Below, piece by piece: positions 37,577-46,828 of a DNA stretch of 64,000 bases. The first letter of the stretch is position 1. Each line of letters begins with the position of its first letter. The DNA is from Flavobacterium sp. N502536 (lineage in GTDB: Bacteria; Bacteroidota; Bacteroidia; Flavobacteriales; Flavobacteriaceae), in contig NZ_CP110011.1 of NCBI RefSeq assembly GCF_025947345.1, forward strand, positions 1,116,001 through 1,180,000. The letters run 5' to 3'. A program made the position numbers and the translations under genes. Below the pieces are notes generated by a model that had not been told where the DNA came from, searched no databases, and saw only the letters and a program-made list of their open reading frames with translations.

Positions 37577-37990
37577 CTAAGCCAATTCCTCTTTCAGATT
37601 CTTTGCTGCTTTTACCGGAGCTTTTGTAACAGTGTGCTCGTAGTAAGAGAATCCACCTGTTCCGTTCCATGCATTATCGATAGCTAAATGAGCATCAAAA
37701 TCAGCTAAAAAAGCTCCAATTGCCGGAGGAGGGAAAGACTGAACATATTGTCCTTGTAAACTCACTACCTGAGTCACTTCACCAAATCCTGTTGGGTAAA
37801 TTTTACCTTTTACCTGAACCACGATATGGCTGTCAGGACCGGCTACCGCCTGAGTAATTACTACTGTACCTGTAACTGAATGTTGTGACGGTACAACAAC
37901 TAAACTAAATGATGCAACTGGAGCACCTGGTGTTCCAACATTTCCGATTGTGCCTTTTGCTAAATAAGCACCTGCTAATAAATTTGACAT
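37577..37990 (-). CDS. DUF1842-like protein
   Basis: The start at 37990 (MSNLLAGAYLAKGTIG) is chosen because the longer ORF from 38068 would run back into the end of the lectin-domain gene. The 137-residue beta-rich product shows GTPGAPVASFSLVV, VTGTVVITQAVAGPD, VKGKIYP, SLQGQYVQSFPPP and a strand with WNGTGGFSYYEHTV. From memory this agrees with DUF1842, a family of unknown function whose genes occur beside DUF1843 genes; both are in this cluster. No signal peptide is seen. A repeated GGAEPT/SEKP segment precedes it. Confidence 0.65.
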   Translation of the reverse strand: MSNLLAGAYLAKGTIGNVGTPGAPVASFSLVVVPSQHSVTGTVVITQAVAGPDSHIVVQVKGKIYPTGFGEVTQVVSLQGQYVQSFPPPAIGAFLADFDAHLAIDNAWNGTGGFSYYEHTVTKAPVKAAKNLKEELA

Positions 37991-38018
37991 AACTTTTTGA
38001 TTTAGATTTTTCTTACTC

Positions 38019-39848
38019 TTATGGCTTTTCAGAGACCGCCTCGTTTTTTTTAGTGGGTTCTGCTCCACTTTTATTCAACTTTATTTTTGTTCCCGGAGCT
38101 TCAACGCTTATTTTCACATTTACCTCTCCTTTATTGTCTGTCAGACCAGCGCCATACACTCCTTTTAAATCATCGTTGATGCACAATTCCAATGTTCCAA
38201 CAACTCCGGGTGGCGTGCTTGCTCCGAGTCCGATTAAGAAAACGGTGTCTCCTACTTTACCTACAAGTGCACCTTCGTTTTTACCTGGAAGTGCATATCC
38301 GGGTTTGGCCTCAATAAAAGTTGGGTTTCCGGCTGAATTGTATAACTGACCGTTGTTGATATTTGGATTTGCCGTCCACAGACCATCCACATACCTGATG
38401 GTTGCCACTCTCTTCTCATTCAGTCGAACACCTGTGTTAAGCCATGGATAGGAATCTGTACCCGGAACAGGTTTTGCTTTTACTGTAAAATCGACTGGAG
38501 GCACTGCAAAATTGCAAGGCGGAATTGGCGTTTTGAATTCTTCATAATCAAAGTAATCTGCCAGAGCAAGACTGGTTCCTAAACCTACACCTGATTGTGA
38601 TTGCATAAAGGTTATCGGACGGCTGCTGTTTCCGGTTGAATCTAAGGGGCTGTACCAGGTCCACAGATAGGTAGAATCCGGGTAGTTATTTCCTGAAGGC
38701 GGAAATAATACTCCTACAACTGTCACTCTATTATTTGGACAAAGTACAGGATTACTAGTAATAGTCGCCTGAATGCTGCCTTTTACTGCCGGAATCTGAA
38801 CCCAGTTTGGCGGCTGTTGCGGAAATGGAAATCTTGCAAAACCAATAGCTTCTGTTATTTTGTTTCCAACATAATTAATCAAAAAACCGTTACCACTGTT
38901 TGGAGGTGGTGTTATTCCAGCTGGGGTAGGTCCTGTAAGAAGGGCTTGCTGAGCCGTAAATGGGTTGGTAGTATTGTACGTATATTTCATCAGCGTACTC
39001 TGACTTCTGTCGGATGAAACCTTATATTGTGCCGCATCTCTCCAATTGTATAAAACTCTTGTAGGCAGCGGATTGAATGCTGAGTTGACTGGTGTCATAA
39101 AAACGGACATCCCAAAATTGGTATTCCAGGTAAACAGGTTGTATCGGTTCGGATTACCAAAAGCAAAACCTTCTACCGCCGGAAGTACCAAAGGGTTGTT
39201 TAACGGATTGCTTGGTAAGCGGTCAAAATTGGAAAAGTAGGTGAATGAAAACATTTGAAAAAGTGCCAGCTGATTAACATCTCCCAGACCAGGCCTTGCA
39301 ACAGGTCCTTGTCCGAACATAAGACGTACCGGTAAATTGGTGCCATGATCAAACCACATCCAGGTAGCAGGTGACGGATTGCTATTGCCCACCGGAATTT
39401 TCCACCAGTCTACTTTCTGTGCTTTCATCCAGTTCAGGTAGCTGGTTCCTGAACATTTAGCTTTATCGGTTGCATTTCCAAACCAATCTGTAGTTGGAAT
39501 TCTCCAGCCCAGATTTATAGGAGTATAACGAATTCCGTCTGTAGATACTTCCGTTTGAGTTGGCGTAACTCTGTACCACCATCTTCTTCCGGAACTGCCT
39601 ACCAGCAAAGCATTTAATCCAAGGCCTTCTGCGTAATAAACAGTGGCCGTACAAATTTCAAAAAATGGACTCGCTTGGTCCGCAGGGGTGCTGTTACTTT
39701 GTATGGGGCTAAAAGGGTGAAGTACACAGGTACATTTCCAAAATTGTGGAAGTCGGGGTTTCTGGCCTGAAAAAGGTTCCAAAACCGGGTATCTCGAATC
39801 TGGGATCGGGTCCACGCAGGTTGACGTGGAAGAGGATAAATCTTTCAT
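38019..39848 (-). CDS. Large unknown protein with C-terminal LecA (PA-IL)-like lectin domain
   Basis: The 609 residues lack a signal peptide and start with a Cys- and Pro-rich segment (about 1-60). Residues 60-430 are aromatic-rich and unmatched, with many Trp and Tyr (RRWWYRVTPTQTEV, WMWFDHGTNLPVRLMFGQGP). The end (about 460-590) reads YPWLNTGVRLN, AKPGYALPGKNEGALVGKVG, TLELCINDDLKGVYGAGLTDN. These are the marks of LecA-type Ca2+-dependent galactose lectins, with the conserved INDD...GVYGAGL..N segment. A short hydrophilic tail follows. The repeat region with SGAEPT at its very end recurs upstream of two other genes. Confidence 0.72.
   Translation of the reverse strand: MKDLSSSTSTCVDPIPDSRYPVLEPFSGQKPRLPQFWKCTCVLHPFSPIQSNSTPADQASPFFEICTATVYYAEGLGLNALLVGSSGRRWWYRVTPTQTEVSTDGIRYTPINLGWRIPTTDWFGNATDKAKCSGTSYLNWMKAQKVDWWKIPVGNSNPSPATWMWFDHGTNLPVRLMFGQGPVARPGLGDVNQLALFQMFSFTYFSNFDRLPSNPLNNPLVLPAVEGFAFGNPNRYNLFTWNTNFGMSVFMTPVNSAFNPLPTRVLYNWRDAAQYKVSSDRSQSTLMKYTYNTTNPFTAQQALLTGPTPAGITPPPNSGNGFLINYVGNKITEAIGFARFPFPQQPPNWVQIPAVKGSIQATITSNPVLCPNNRVTVVGVLFPPSGNNYPDSTYLWTWYSPLDSTGNSSRPITFMQSQSGVGLGTSLALADYFDYEEFKTPIPPCNFAVPPVDFTVKAKPVPGTDSYPWLNTGVRLNEKRVATIRYVDGLWTANPNINNGQLYNSAGNPTFIEAKPGYALPGKNEGALVGKVGDTVFLIGLGASTPPGVVGTLELCINDDLKGVYGAGLTDNKGEVNVKISVEAPGTKIKLNKSGAEPTKKNEAVSEKP
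38023..38068 (-). repeat. Cluster repeat copy B: SGAEPT/SEKP segment
   Basis: The last 48 bases of the lectin-domain gene share near-identical words with the segment 47737-47806 and in part with 46789-46823: AGTGGAGCAGAACCCACT and GGCGGTCTCTGAAAAGCC. Here the segment is translated as the protein tail and sits 33 bases before the next ATG (37990). Confidence 0.65.
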
Positions 39849-40105
39849 GGTAATTAGTTTTTGGGGTTGCTATTTTTTATTCTTTGCTTTAGTCCGATTT
39901 TTCAAAAGCGATTATATCTTACTGATTGTGTTGCAAATAGCTCTTTAAAATCATCCTTTTTTATTTTGCCGAATAAAATTACAATGCTTATCAAGTCTTA
40001 AATAAAAAAATGTCATGAGACTGGTTTTTTTATCCATAAAGCACGTAATCAATGGAATAGAACTGTTTTTTTAGAAGTCAACGAAAGACATTGATTGTCA
40101 AAGAA

Positions 40106-41305
40106 TTATCTCAAATCTAAGAGTACAGGTGTTTTAGTTGTATTGGGATCGATATACAAATCTGCTGCGGTAACCAATAGAACCTCAACTTCCATATAAG
40201 ATTCCTCATAATTGAGTAGTTTTTTTAATGCGGCACATTTTTCGCTGACAAAATTCTGTCTGTTATATTCCGAGACATTTTGCACGATTAACATCCGAAC
40301 TACTTCTTTAAAAGAGGCATTCGTAGACAGTTGAATCTGAAAAGCATCCGTCTCCGTTGTCAACAAAAGAAATTGGTCTAGATCGTAATGCTGCTCACAA
40401 ACTATAAATGATTTGGCTTCTCTGGATTTCAGTTCGAGAAAAGATTTTCCCTCCAGCTCTACCCATCGGCCTAAGTCGCCAATTGCATATCGGAAAACCG
40501 GAAATCTTTTGCGGAAGGTATTGGTAATCGCAAGTGTACCGTATCCGTTTTCATCGGGATTTATAATTTCAACTATAATACCTTTAATAACCGAAAATAG
40601 AGAGGGTGTTTTGGTACAATGCGACCAGGCCCAAATTCCGGTTTCGGCAGAGCCATACATCGAATAAACTTGTTGAAATCCGAGTTGCTCCTGTAAAAAC
40701 TTTTGTGTGTTAGGTCTTAAAAACTCCCCCGCATAAAATAAGTTTTCGATCTCTATTTTTCTGTCGTTCTCCTGTAAAAACTGAGCAAAACACAATAGTT
40801 TTGAAGGGGTTCCAAATATAAAATTGGGTTTAAAATGATGCGCCGCCTGTTCCATGTCTTCATAACTGGCGTGTGCACTTAAGGCTAAAGTGGTCGCCTG
40901 GCATTTCTCTAAAATATCGTCCATAATAGCGGCGGTGCGGTACATGTCGGAATAACCAAAAATGTTCAGGGCAATGGTTTCAGCCGTAAAAAAGTTGTTT
41001 TTGGTAAGTGCTGCTGCCAATGCAAGACGCTGATTGTGATTTTCCTGTATATCCACCGGAAAAACCAAAGGCTTTTGAGTGCTTCCGCCTGAACGAACAA
41101 GATATACACCTGTTTTTTCATCCTGCAGTTTAAATTTGGTATTCAAAATCGGCATTAACTCTTTTTTACTTAACAGGGGGGCTCCCGCTGCAAAGTCGTT
41201 TCCTTTGTAGAATTCAATATATAAAGGATTCTGTTTGGCCAATTCAAAATAATTTTGAAATACAGCATGGTCAATTTGGGCAGGAATACAAACTGGAGAC
41301 ATCAT
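40106..41305 (-). CDS. PaaK-like adenylate-forming enzyme
   Basis: The 399 residues match the phenylacetate-CoA-ligase-like branch of AMP-forming ligases: VRSGGSTQKPLVFP (about 67-80, the phosphate-binding loop), a FIFGTPSKLLCFA region, the AMP motif YSMYGSAETGIWAW (about 210-223) and FRYAIGDLGRWVE with the conserved Asp. The C-terminal lid is shorter than usual. It would activate a carboxylic acid as an acyl-adenylate. It is 9 bases after the GT2 gene, so it is the last member of the tight enzyme run 46396-40106. The substrate is unknown. Confidence 0.8.
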   Translation of the reverse strand: MMSPVCIPAQIDHAVFQNYFELAKQNPLYIEFYKGNDFAAGAPLLSKKELMPILNTKFKLQDEKTGVYLVRSGGSTQKPLVFPVDIQENHNQRLALAAALTKNNFFTAETIALNIFGYSDMYRTAAIMDDILEKCQATTLALSAHASYEDMEQAAHHFKPNFIFGTPSKLLCFAQFLQENDRKIEIENLFYAGEFLRPNTQKFLQEQLGFQQVYSMYGSAETGIWAWSHCTKTPSLFSVIKGIIVEIINPDENGYGTLAITNTFRKRFPVFRYAIGDLGRWVELEGKSFLELKSREAKSFIVCEQHYDLDQFLLLTTETDAFQIQLSTNASFKEVVRMLIVQNVSEYNRQNFVSEKCAALKKLLNYEESYMEVEVLLVTAADLYIDPNTTKTPVLLDLR

Positions 41306-41314
41306 GAGGCGTTT

Positions 41315-42229
41315 TTATTTAGTTCGTTTTTTTAAATAATAGCTGTTCTTTATCAGAAGTCTGCCGTGATGAAAGAGAAACAAGCCTTTTTCCTTCCAGG
41401 AGGGTAATCGTTTCATAGCATGTGACAACCAGCGCTGTGATAACATTCCCATTAATTGCTGATCGTATCGATTGGTACTTTCCCGATACCGTTGTATTGA
41501 AACGGGAATCTCTAATTCTTTCCAGGTCAAATAACTTATCCGGGACAAACTGCCGTCAACCTCTCGTACTTCGATACAGGTTTTGTTCAATAAACCCACC
41601 CGGGAAGCTGCAGGCGTATTTTTTAAAACGCGATACCAAAAATCGATTCCTTCATTTAAAGAAACATCAACCTCGTAACGGATGTTCGTCAGCCGGTTTT
41701 TTCGAACTACCACATTGCTGCCCACACCCATAATAAAATCAGGAGAACTAACGGTATGCAAGGGATCAGGCATTACAAACAAATCATTCGAAAGGGAAAT
41801 CAATTCTTTTTCAAAGGATTTAATGTTTGGCATATAATAATTAGAAGGAACTAGTAAAATTCCAAGAACCAAAACATCTATATGCTCCTTCTCCATAATC
41901 GCACTGACATCGCTTAAACAGGAAGAAACATAACAATCATCGGCATCCAAAAAACTAATCAGGTCTCCTGTTGCCAGTTCGATTCCCATATTTCTTGCGT
42001 TTCCGGGACCTTTGTTCTCTTTTAATTCAATAATCTGAACCTTTGTTTGCAGAAATTGTGGTGCAAAAAAGGAGAGTGCTTCTTTGAGATTAACAAGACT
42101 CTGGTCGGTACTAAAATCATCGACTATGATAACCTGCGCTGCTTTTTTATCCTGAAAAGCCAGAGAGCGAATCGTATCATAGACATACGCCTCTTTATTG
42201 TAAAGCGGTATAACAACTGTATGTTTCAT
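41315..42229 (-). CDS. GT2-family glycosyltransferase
   Basis: The 304-residue GT-A protein opens with TVVIPLYNKEAYVYDTIRSLAFQ, VIIVDDFSTDQSL, the NARNMGIELATGDLISFLDADD signature (the DxD-like motif at about 95), then an acceptor-binding part with EVREVDGSLSR. There is no transmembrane helix except perhaps near the C-terminus. It transfers a sugar from a nucleotide donor. It lies between the ATP-grasp-like gene (7-base gap) and the PaaK-like gene (9-base gap), so it is co-transcribed. Confidence 0.85.
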   Translation of the reverse strand: MKHTVVIPLYNKEAYVYDTIRSLAFQDKKAAQVIIVDDFSTDQSLVNLKEALSFFAPQFLQTKVQIIELKENKGPGNARNMGIELATGDLISFLDADDCYVSSCLSDVSAIMEKEHIDVLVLGILLVPSNYYMPNIKSFEKELISLSNDLFVMPDPLHTVSSPDFIMGVGSNVVVRKNRLTNIRYEVDVSLNEGIDFWYRVLKNTPAASRVGLLNKTCIEVREVDGSLSRISYLTWKELEIPVSIQRYRESTNRYDQQLMGMLSQRWLSHAMKRLPSWKEKGLFLFHHGRLLIKNSYYLKKRTK

Positions 42230-42236
42230 GCTTTTA

Positions 42237-43463
42237 CTACTGAGCGATTGGATAAATTAAGGCTCTCCCCTGATGTACATTTACAACCGATTCATCAGAT
42301 CCTCTAAAAATGCCGGACCCGTAAGTTTTGTCGTCTTTACACAACAACATCCCTACTAAATAGATCTGGCGATTGTTTTCGGCATCGTTAAATTCTTTCT
42401 GATTTACAAAATGCTGAATCAGGTATTTGCCCCAATTTTCCCGAACAATTGTATTCCAGTTTTCGTTTGTACAGTCGCTTTTCACATAAGCTCCAATTCC
42501 TCTTCCTCCGCTGTTTAATTTTAAAATGAGGTTTTGCTCTGTATCCGTAAAAGCATCACAGCCGGCGGGATCCGTAATGACAAAACTCGGGATGAGGTAA
42601 TTTCTCAAAAAGCTGTAGTCTTCCTCACTCAAATAATCCTGCATGATCTGGGCATCGTACATTACGGCCAGAACTCTTTTGTCATGAATTAAAATTAAAG
42701 TTCGAATGTCATTGAAGTAACTATTTTCTTCGACTAATTTATCCAGTACATCGGGACTGATTTTTTTTAGTTCTTCCCGATCCATTTCCAGTATAAATTG
42801 TGAAACTGCTACTCCGTTTACCGTTATTGAATTGTTTGAAATGATGAGGTCCTGAGGTTTTGCAGAAATTAGTTCAATATCCAATTTCGCTAATTCTCTT
42901 TGGGCATTAAAAATATCGCTGCCTTTTTCATCATCGTGAATGAGCGCTACTTTTCGATGGGGAGCAAACTGCTGGGAAAGATCGTCGATAAGATTTTCTA
43001 AATCAGTACCGCTGGTATGTGCTTTTTCATGATGCGAATTGGTACGATTGTGTATCAATTGTGAATAATAACTAATCATCCAGCCGTTTAGCGGATATCT
43101 TGCCCCTATTTCACAAATCTTAGGCTGATCGTTTGTATCATATAAAAAATCAGGGCGATAAAAGCCCTGATTATAGGTCTGGCTATTACTTTTTTTCAAT
43201 ATCCCTTCAAGGTCATTATCCAGTTGATAATAGTTCCGAATTCGGTTGTCTTCAAAATAATTTAAAACAATTGCTTTAGAGGCTTTGCTTAAAACAGCGC
43301 ACAAACGATCCATTTCTCCATTGTATTCCGGATGAAGGACTACCGAGGAATTAGCAAATGAATCTCTGTGTAAGATGTTACCCTTTTGAAAATATTCAAA
43401 AAACAACTGATTCCATTTTTCCTGTTTATCAGCCTGATTTTGTTGCAGCTTAATTTTTGACAT
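42237..43463 (-). CDS. ATP-grasp-like ligase candidate
   Basis: The 408 residues have an N-terminal part with ICEIGARYPLNGWMISYYSQ and a C-terminal part with a nucleotide-binding strand pattern (NLILKLNSGGRGIGAYVKSD; KYLIQHFVNQKEFN; then YGSGIFRGSDESVVNVHQGRALIYPI). The Lys-x-x-x-Gly-Gly-x-Gly pattern and the terminal Asn fit an ATP-grasp fold, as in amide-forming ligases acting on small acids or peptides. No closer family is recognised. It sits 54 bases downstream of the helical gene and 7 bases before GT2. Confidence 0.65.
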   Translation of the reverse strand: MSKIKLQQNQADKQEKWNQLFFEYFQKGNILHRDSFANSSVVLHPEYNGEMDRLCAVLSKASKAIVLNYFEDNRIRNYYQLDNDLEGILKKSNSQTYNQGFYRPDFLYDTNDQPKICEIGARYPLNGWMISYYSQLIHNRTNSHHEKAHTSGTDLENLIDDLSQQFAPHRKVALIHDDEKGSDIFNAQRELAKLDIELISAKPQDLIISNNSITVNGVAVSQFILEMDREELKKISPDVLDKLVEENSYFNDIRTLILIHDKRVLAVMYDAQIMQDYLSEEDYSFLRNYLIPSFVITDPAGCDAFTDTEQNLILKLNSGGRGIGAYVKSDCTNENWNTIVRENWGKYLIQHFVNQKEFNDAENNRQIYLVGMLLCKDDKTYGSGIFRGSDESVVNVHQGRALIYPIAQ

Positions 43464-43516
43464 ACGGCGTTGAAGTTTATTTTTTTTGTAATAATGTAGT
43501 ATTGGGACGTGGATTT

Positions 43517-44329
43517 TTAAAAACTCAATTCTTCAACTTCCATCAGATCTTCCATCACTGCCGACTTTTTAGCTAAATAGTCGTTAACAATTGTTTCGAG
43601 ATCATACGATTCCAGATTAATGTTCATTGCTTTGGCGTAGTAAAAAATAGAACTAACCGCAAAAAAGAAATGATTTTTCTCCGTTGGTCCGCAATGTACA
43701 CTTATCCATGCCAGTGTTTTATCGCATTCTTCTTCGGTGTACCCATAATCATTAATCAGCCAGGATTGGAATTTTGGCAAGATCAATTCTACTTCTCCGT
43801 GTGTATAAATTTCATGGATCAAAGTGGTCAACAAAGCAATCATGATGTCTTTGTTTCGCAAGGAATTTTGATCTTTCCATTTTTTAAAATCACTGGCACT
43901 TTCATTTAAATAACGGCGTGAAAGCCAGTCATCATCGGTACAAATTGTAGTGGCCATGGTGTAAAACATTTGCGAATGCAAAATTCTGCCCACGACGGCC
44001 AGGTCTTCATCAACAATTCGGTTTAAACTCGTGATTGACTGCAAGAGTGCTTTTTCGTCTCCAATAGGTTGATTTTTATGAACCAGCATGGTCATACGGT
44101 TACTGATTCCGGCAACGGTCATTGCGCTGTTATTGGTTTGGCTCCAGCTGTGAAAAAAACGCTGCAAACGATCTTTATCCTGAACTTTTGAAGTCAGCTG
44201 ATTAAAACTTTTTTCAATTTTTGAAAATGATTCCTCCTGATTTGGCAGAAATTTTAATAATTGATCTTTTAAATGTGATTCCTCCATCCCTTCAAGAACC
44301 GGAAGAATAATTGAACTTAAACTAGCCAT
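43517..44329 (-). CDS. All-helical protein, possible heme-oxygenase-fold (TenA/diiron-like) enzyme
   Basis: The 270 residues are helical throughout. The second half contains HEIYTHGEVELILPKFQSWL, EEECDKTLAWISVHCGPTEKNHFFFAV and YYAKAMNINLESYD, with paired His/Glu in helices such as metal-binding heme-oxygenase-like oxidases have. The first half (EEDLAVVGRILHSQMFYTMA) also has His and Glu. I infer a possible HDO (heme-oxygenase-like diiron oxidase) role, but metal ligands are not proven. It is in the operon between methyltransferase and ATP-grasp genes. Confidence 0.5.
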   Translation of the reverse strand: MASLSSIILPVLEGMEESHLKDQLLKFLPNQEESFSKIEKSFNQLTSKVQDKDRLQRFFHSWSQTNNSAMTVAGISNRMTMLVHKNQPIGDEKALLQSITSLNRIVDEDLAVVGRILHSQMFYTMATTICTDDDWLSRRYLNESASDFKKWKDQNSLRNKDIMIALLTTLIHEIYTHGEVELILPKFQSWLINDYGYTEEECDKTLAWISVHCGPTEKNHFFFAVSSIFYYAKAMNINLESYDLETIVNDYLAKKSAVMEDLMEVEELSF

Positions 44330-44385
44330 AACACTTTTGATTTAAATTAGTAATTGATTTGATTTCTATTATAGTTTGGTGGGTT

Positions 44386-44964
44386 TTAATAAGCAGGTTT
44401 AGAGCGGTAATATTTAATTTTTCTGATGACATCAATATCTTTAAGGTGATATTGTTCCAGCCAATCGGCTTCGTCAAAAGAACTACAATGGGATTCTGCA
44501 ATTACGACAATGTCTTTCTTCAAAGAAATCTGATAGAGTTTGTCTAATAATTCGGCGTATTGAAAATCATGGAGAGGATTGTACAGATAAAAAACATTCC
44601 CATCAGAAATATCAGCCTTTAAGAGATCGCCGGAAATGGCTGTGACATTAGTGATTCCTTCTTTTTTGATTAAATCAACACAAACTTTATTTCGCTCTTC
44701 AAGAATTTCTATTCCTTTAAACTGAACATTTGGATATTGTATCGCACCGTATAAAATAATATTCCCGTAACCAGAGCCTAAATCATAAAATATGGTTTTG
44801 TCTGTGATAGAGATGGGATCAAAAAGGTCGTCTAAAAAACTGGAAGATCCGTACCGGTACGAATTAAAACCGTACTTAATGGTAATTTCCGACAGACTTA
44901 AGCCTTCTTCAATAGGATGCGAGTACTGCTCGATTTCGGATTGAATATTTTTTAACTGCTCCAT
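44386..44964 (-). CDS. SAM-dependent methyltransferase
   Basis: The 192-residue class I methyltransferase shows motif I TIFYDLGSGYGNIILYGAI (about 67-85), the acidic end of strand 2 in KGIEILEERNKV, and a later strand NVFYLYNPLHDFQ. The ATG is 1 base from the stop of the radical SAM gene, which points to coupled translation. The substrate is unknown; in context it may methylate the product of the radical SAM step. It is small and lacks an extra recognition domain. Confidence 0.85.
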   Translation of the reverse strand: MEQLKNIQSEIEQYSHPIEEGLSLSEITIKYGFNSYRYGSSSFLDDLFDPISITDKTIFYDLGSGYGNIILYGAIQYPNVQFKGIEILEERNKVCVDLIKKEGITNVTAISGDLLKADISDGNVFYLYNPLHDFQYAELLDKLYQISLKKDIVVIAESHCSSFDEADWLEQYHLKDIDVIRKIKYYRSKPAY

Positions 44965-44965
44965 C

Positions 44966-46396
44966 TTATTTCATCATTAGGAATTCCAGTTTTTCCAGTG
45001 AGCGTTTTGCGGCTTCCATTTTTGCGGCATATTCCTCGTTTACTTTTTTCACGTCGCTATTGCAAAAACTGCAAACCTCTTCCTCTTCATAAACATAATT
45101 ATCACATCCATTGCATAATTTCAGTGCTTTTGGAATTCGTGGTACTCTGGCAATAGGGCCAGTAACCTGAATTGGAGCTTCACTTGTTGGGGATTGTATT
45201 TCTACGATTACTCCGTTTTCGTCTTCCACTATAATTTCAAAAAGTCCCATATCGAAAGATTCGCCTGGTGCTTCCTGTATTTTTCTTATTCGTTCCTTAA
45301 GGCCTTTCTTCTTTAATTCTAAAGCCCGATGATGGCAAAAAGGATTGTTCCCTCTCTTACCAAACAGTACATGACTTGTCCAGGTACAGCCTGCCAGACA
45401 GGAAGATTCATAATAGCAGCCTTTACAGCCACCCCATAATTCTTCTTTATTTCTATATCTGGAGAAAACCATTTCTTCGCTATACTTCCAGATGTCTTCC
45501 AGCGCCATATCTTTTACATTTCCTCCCGTATAGGCACTTGTTGGTAATGATGGGCAGCCTTTTATTTTACCGTCTGCCTCAATCCCTATTCCTGTATGTC
45601 CAGCCGAACATCCTGTATAATATTTTTCATTGCCCTGTCTCCAGATGTGTTCATACGGTCCAAAATAACCAATGTTATTTCCGGCCTGTATTAAAATATT
45701 ATGCGCTAATGCTTTTCTGTAGATGACGATGAGGTCGTCGTAAAAATCAATTAATTCATAAGGCTGAACAATCAATTCTTCCGAGTGATCTACAGCATTT
45801 CCCATAGCAACAGCAAGTTGGATCTGCCAGTTTTTTACATTATTTTCAATCAAAACATCCAAAAGCTCATTCATCTCATTTTTGCTTCTTTTTGTAATTA
45901 CGGTATTGACACTCGAAGTGATATTGTGTTTTTTAAGGAGTGCCAGGCAATTAACGGCATGTTCAAAAGAATCTCTTCTTCCTCTTATTTTATTATGAGT
46001 ATCCGGCATTCCATCAATAGAAACACCTATATTATTTATTCCTGCTTTTTTAGCACTAATGATTCGTTCTTCGTTTAGGTTATAGGCGCCCGACTGCATC
46101 GAACATTCGATTCCGCTTTGATGGATTCTTTCGATGATCTCAATCCAGTCTTTTCTTAAAAAAGCTTCCCCGCCTATGATGGAAATTTCTCTTGTACCAA
46201 GACGTTTAAGACTATCAATAACACCAAAACATTGTTCCGTAGTTAATTCGCCCGGTCTTACTTTTCCAGCTCTTGATCCGCAATGCGAGCATTTCAAATT
46301 ACATGCTAAAGTAATTTCCCATACTACATGAACCGGAGTTGCTGTTTCATAATCATCTCTTACTCTGTATCGTGTTGAAGTCTTAATCGTATCCAT
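44966..46396 (-). CDS. Radical SAM / SPASM enzyme with C-terminal zinc-ribbon-like and coiled segment
   Basis: The 476-residue enzyme has the radical SAM motif CNLKCSHC (Cys 32, 36, 39), the GGEAF motif, SIDG and the SPASM domain with CSAGHTGIGIEADGKIKGCPSL and GGCKGCYYESSCLAGC (auxiliary 4Fe-4S clusters). Such enzymes modify ribosomal peptides or other proteins in the cytoplasm. The end is unusual: after about residue 400 there is a CNGC...CSFC pair like a zinc ribbon, then an Ala/Lys/Glu helix. It is preceded by two DUF1843-like genes and a terminator, and followed with 1-base spacing by the methyltransferase. Confidence 0.9.
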   Translation of the reverse strand: MDTIKTSTRYRVRDDYETATPVHVVWEITLACNLKCSHCGSRAGKVRPGELTTEQCFGVIDSLKRLGTREISIIGGEAFLRKDWIEIIERIHQSGIECSMQSGAYNLNEERIISAKKAGINNIGVSIDGMPDTHNKIRGRRDSFEHAVNCLALLKKHNITSSVNTVITKRSKNEMNELLDVLIENNVKNWQIQLAVAMGNAVDHSEELIVQPYELIDFYDDLIVIYRKALAHNILIQAGNNIGYFGPYEHIWRQGNEKYYTGCSAGHTGIGIEADGKIKGCPSLPTSAYTGGNVKDMALEDIWKYSEEMVFSRYRNKEELWGGCKGCYYESSCLAGCTWTSHVLFGKRGNNPFCHHRALELKKKGLKERIRKIQEAPGESFDMGLFEIIVEDENGVIVEIQSPTSEAPIQVTGPIARVPRIPKALKLCNGCDNYVYEEEEVCSFCNSDVKKVNEEYAAKMEAAKRSLEKLEFLMMK

Positions 46397-46534
46397 CTTA
46401 TATCAATTTTACTTATATTTTTAGTTCAATGCTTTCTGATATAATGCCGATGTAATATGAAAATAGTACAATGCAATTGGACTATATTGAATATACAATC
46501 GGTATTAGTTTTATTTACAGTTTAACAATTATTT

Positions 46535-46578
46535 AAAAAGACGGTTTAAGAAGTAAAACTTGATAAACCGTCTTTTTT
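46535..46578. terminator. Strong hairpin between the small-peptide genes and the radical SAM gene
   Basis: The near-perfect stem AAAAAGACGGTTTA / TAAACCGTCTTTTT (46535-46548 with 46564-46577) has a T run on either strand. On the minus strand it would end most transcripts of the DUF1843-like genes, so that the enzymes are made at a lower level or from their own promoter. Confidence 0.88.
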
Positions 46579-46581
46579 AGA

Positions 46582-46755
46582 TTACCTTTTCTTTTTCAGA
46601 GCATCAATTGCATCAAGCAATTCTACCAATGCTACGTGTAAATCTTTTTGGTCTCTTATGGTTTTCTTAGCTTGTTCAGCTACCGCAACCATTTTTTCCA
46701 AATCATTCGAAGCAATCGCTTCTCTGATTCCTACTCCGTAAAGTACTGTTGCCAT
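46582..46755 (-). CDS. DUF1843-like small protein 1 (57 residues)
   Basis: The product starts MATVLYGVGIREAIASNDL and continues with a helical, charged part (EKMVAVAEQAKKTIRDQKDL, LLDAIDALKKKR). The pattern YGVxIREAIxxxDLxxM matches DUF1843, a small family of unknown role, from memory. It shares about half of its residues with the paralogue at 46829-47005 over the full length. It has no Cys and no signal peptide. A repeat of the GGAEKP type lies 34 bases before the ATG, and a terminator follows at once. Confidence 0.75.
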   Translation of the reverse strand: MATVLYGVGIREAIASNDLEKMVAVAEQAKKTIRDQKDLHVALVELLDAIDALKKKR

Positions 46756-46788
46756 AATATTTTGTTTTATAGTTGTTCCTACTCTTTA

Positions 46789-46823
46789 GGTTTTTCAGCT
46801 CCACCCTTGTTTTTCTGTACAAG
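46789..46823 (-). repeat. Cluster repeat copy C: GGAEKPKE segment
   Basis: On the minus strand the sequence reads GGTGGAGCTGAAAAACC, preceded by CTTGTACAGAAAAACAAG that can fold into a short hairpin. The frame gives G-G-A-E-K-P-K-E-stop but is closed by TGA a few codons upstream. It resembles 47737-47753 and 38023-38040. Confidence 0.6.
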
Positions 46824-46828
46824 TCAGG

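Noticed and set aside
38019..38068. Longer start at 38068 for the DUF1842-like gene
   Set aside because: It would add 26 basic residues encoded by the 3' end of the previous gene; the start at 37990 gives the family-like N-terminus.
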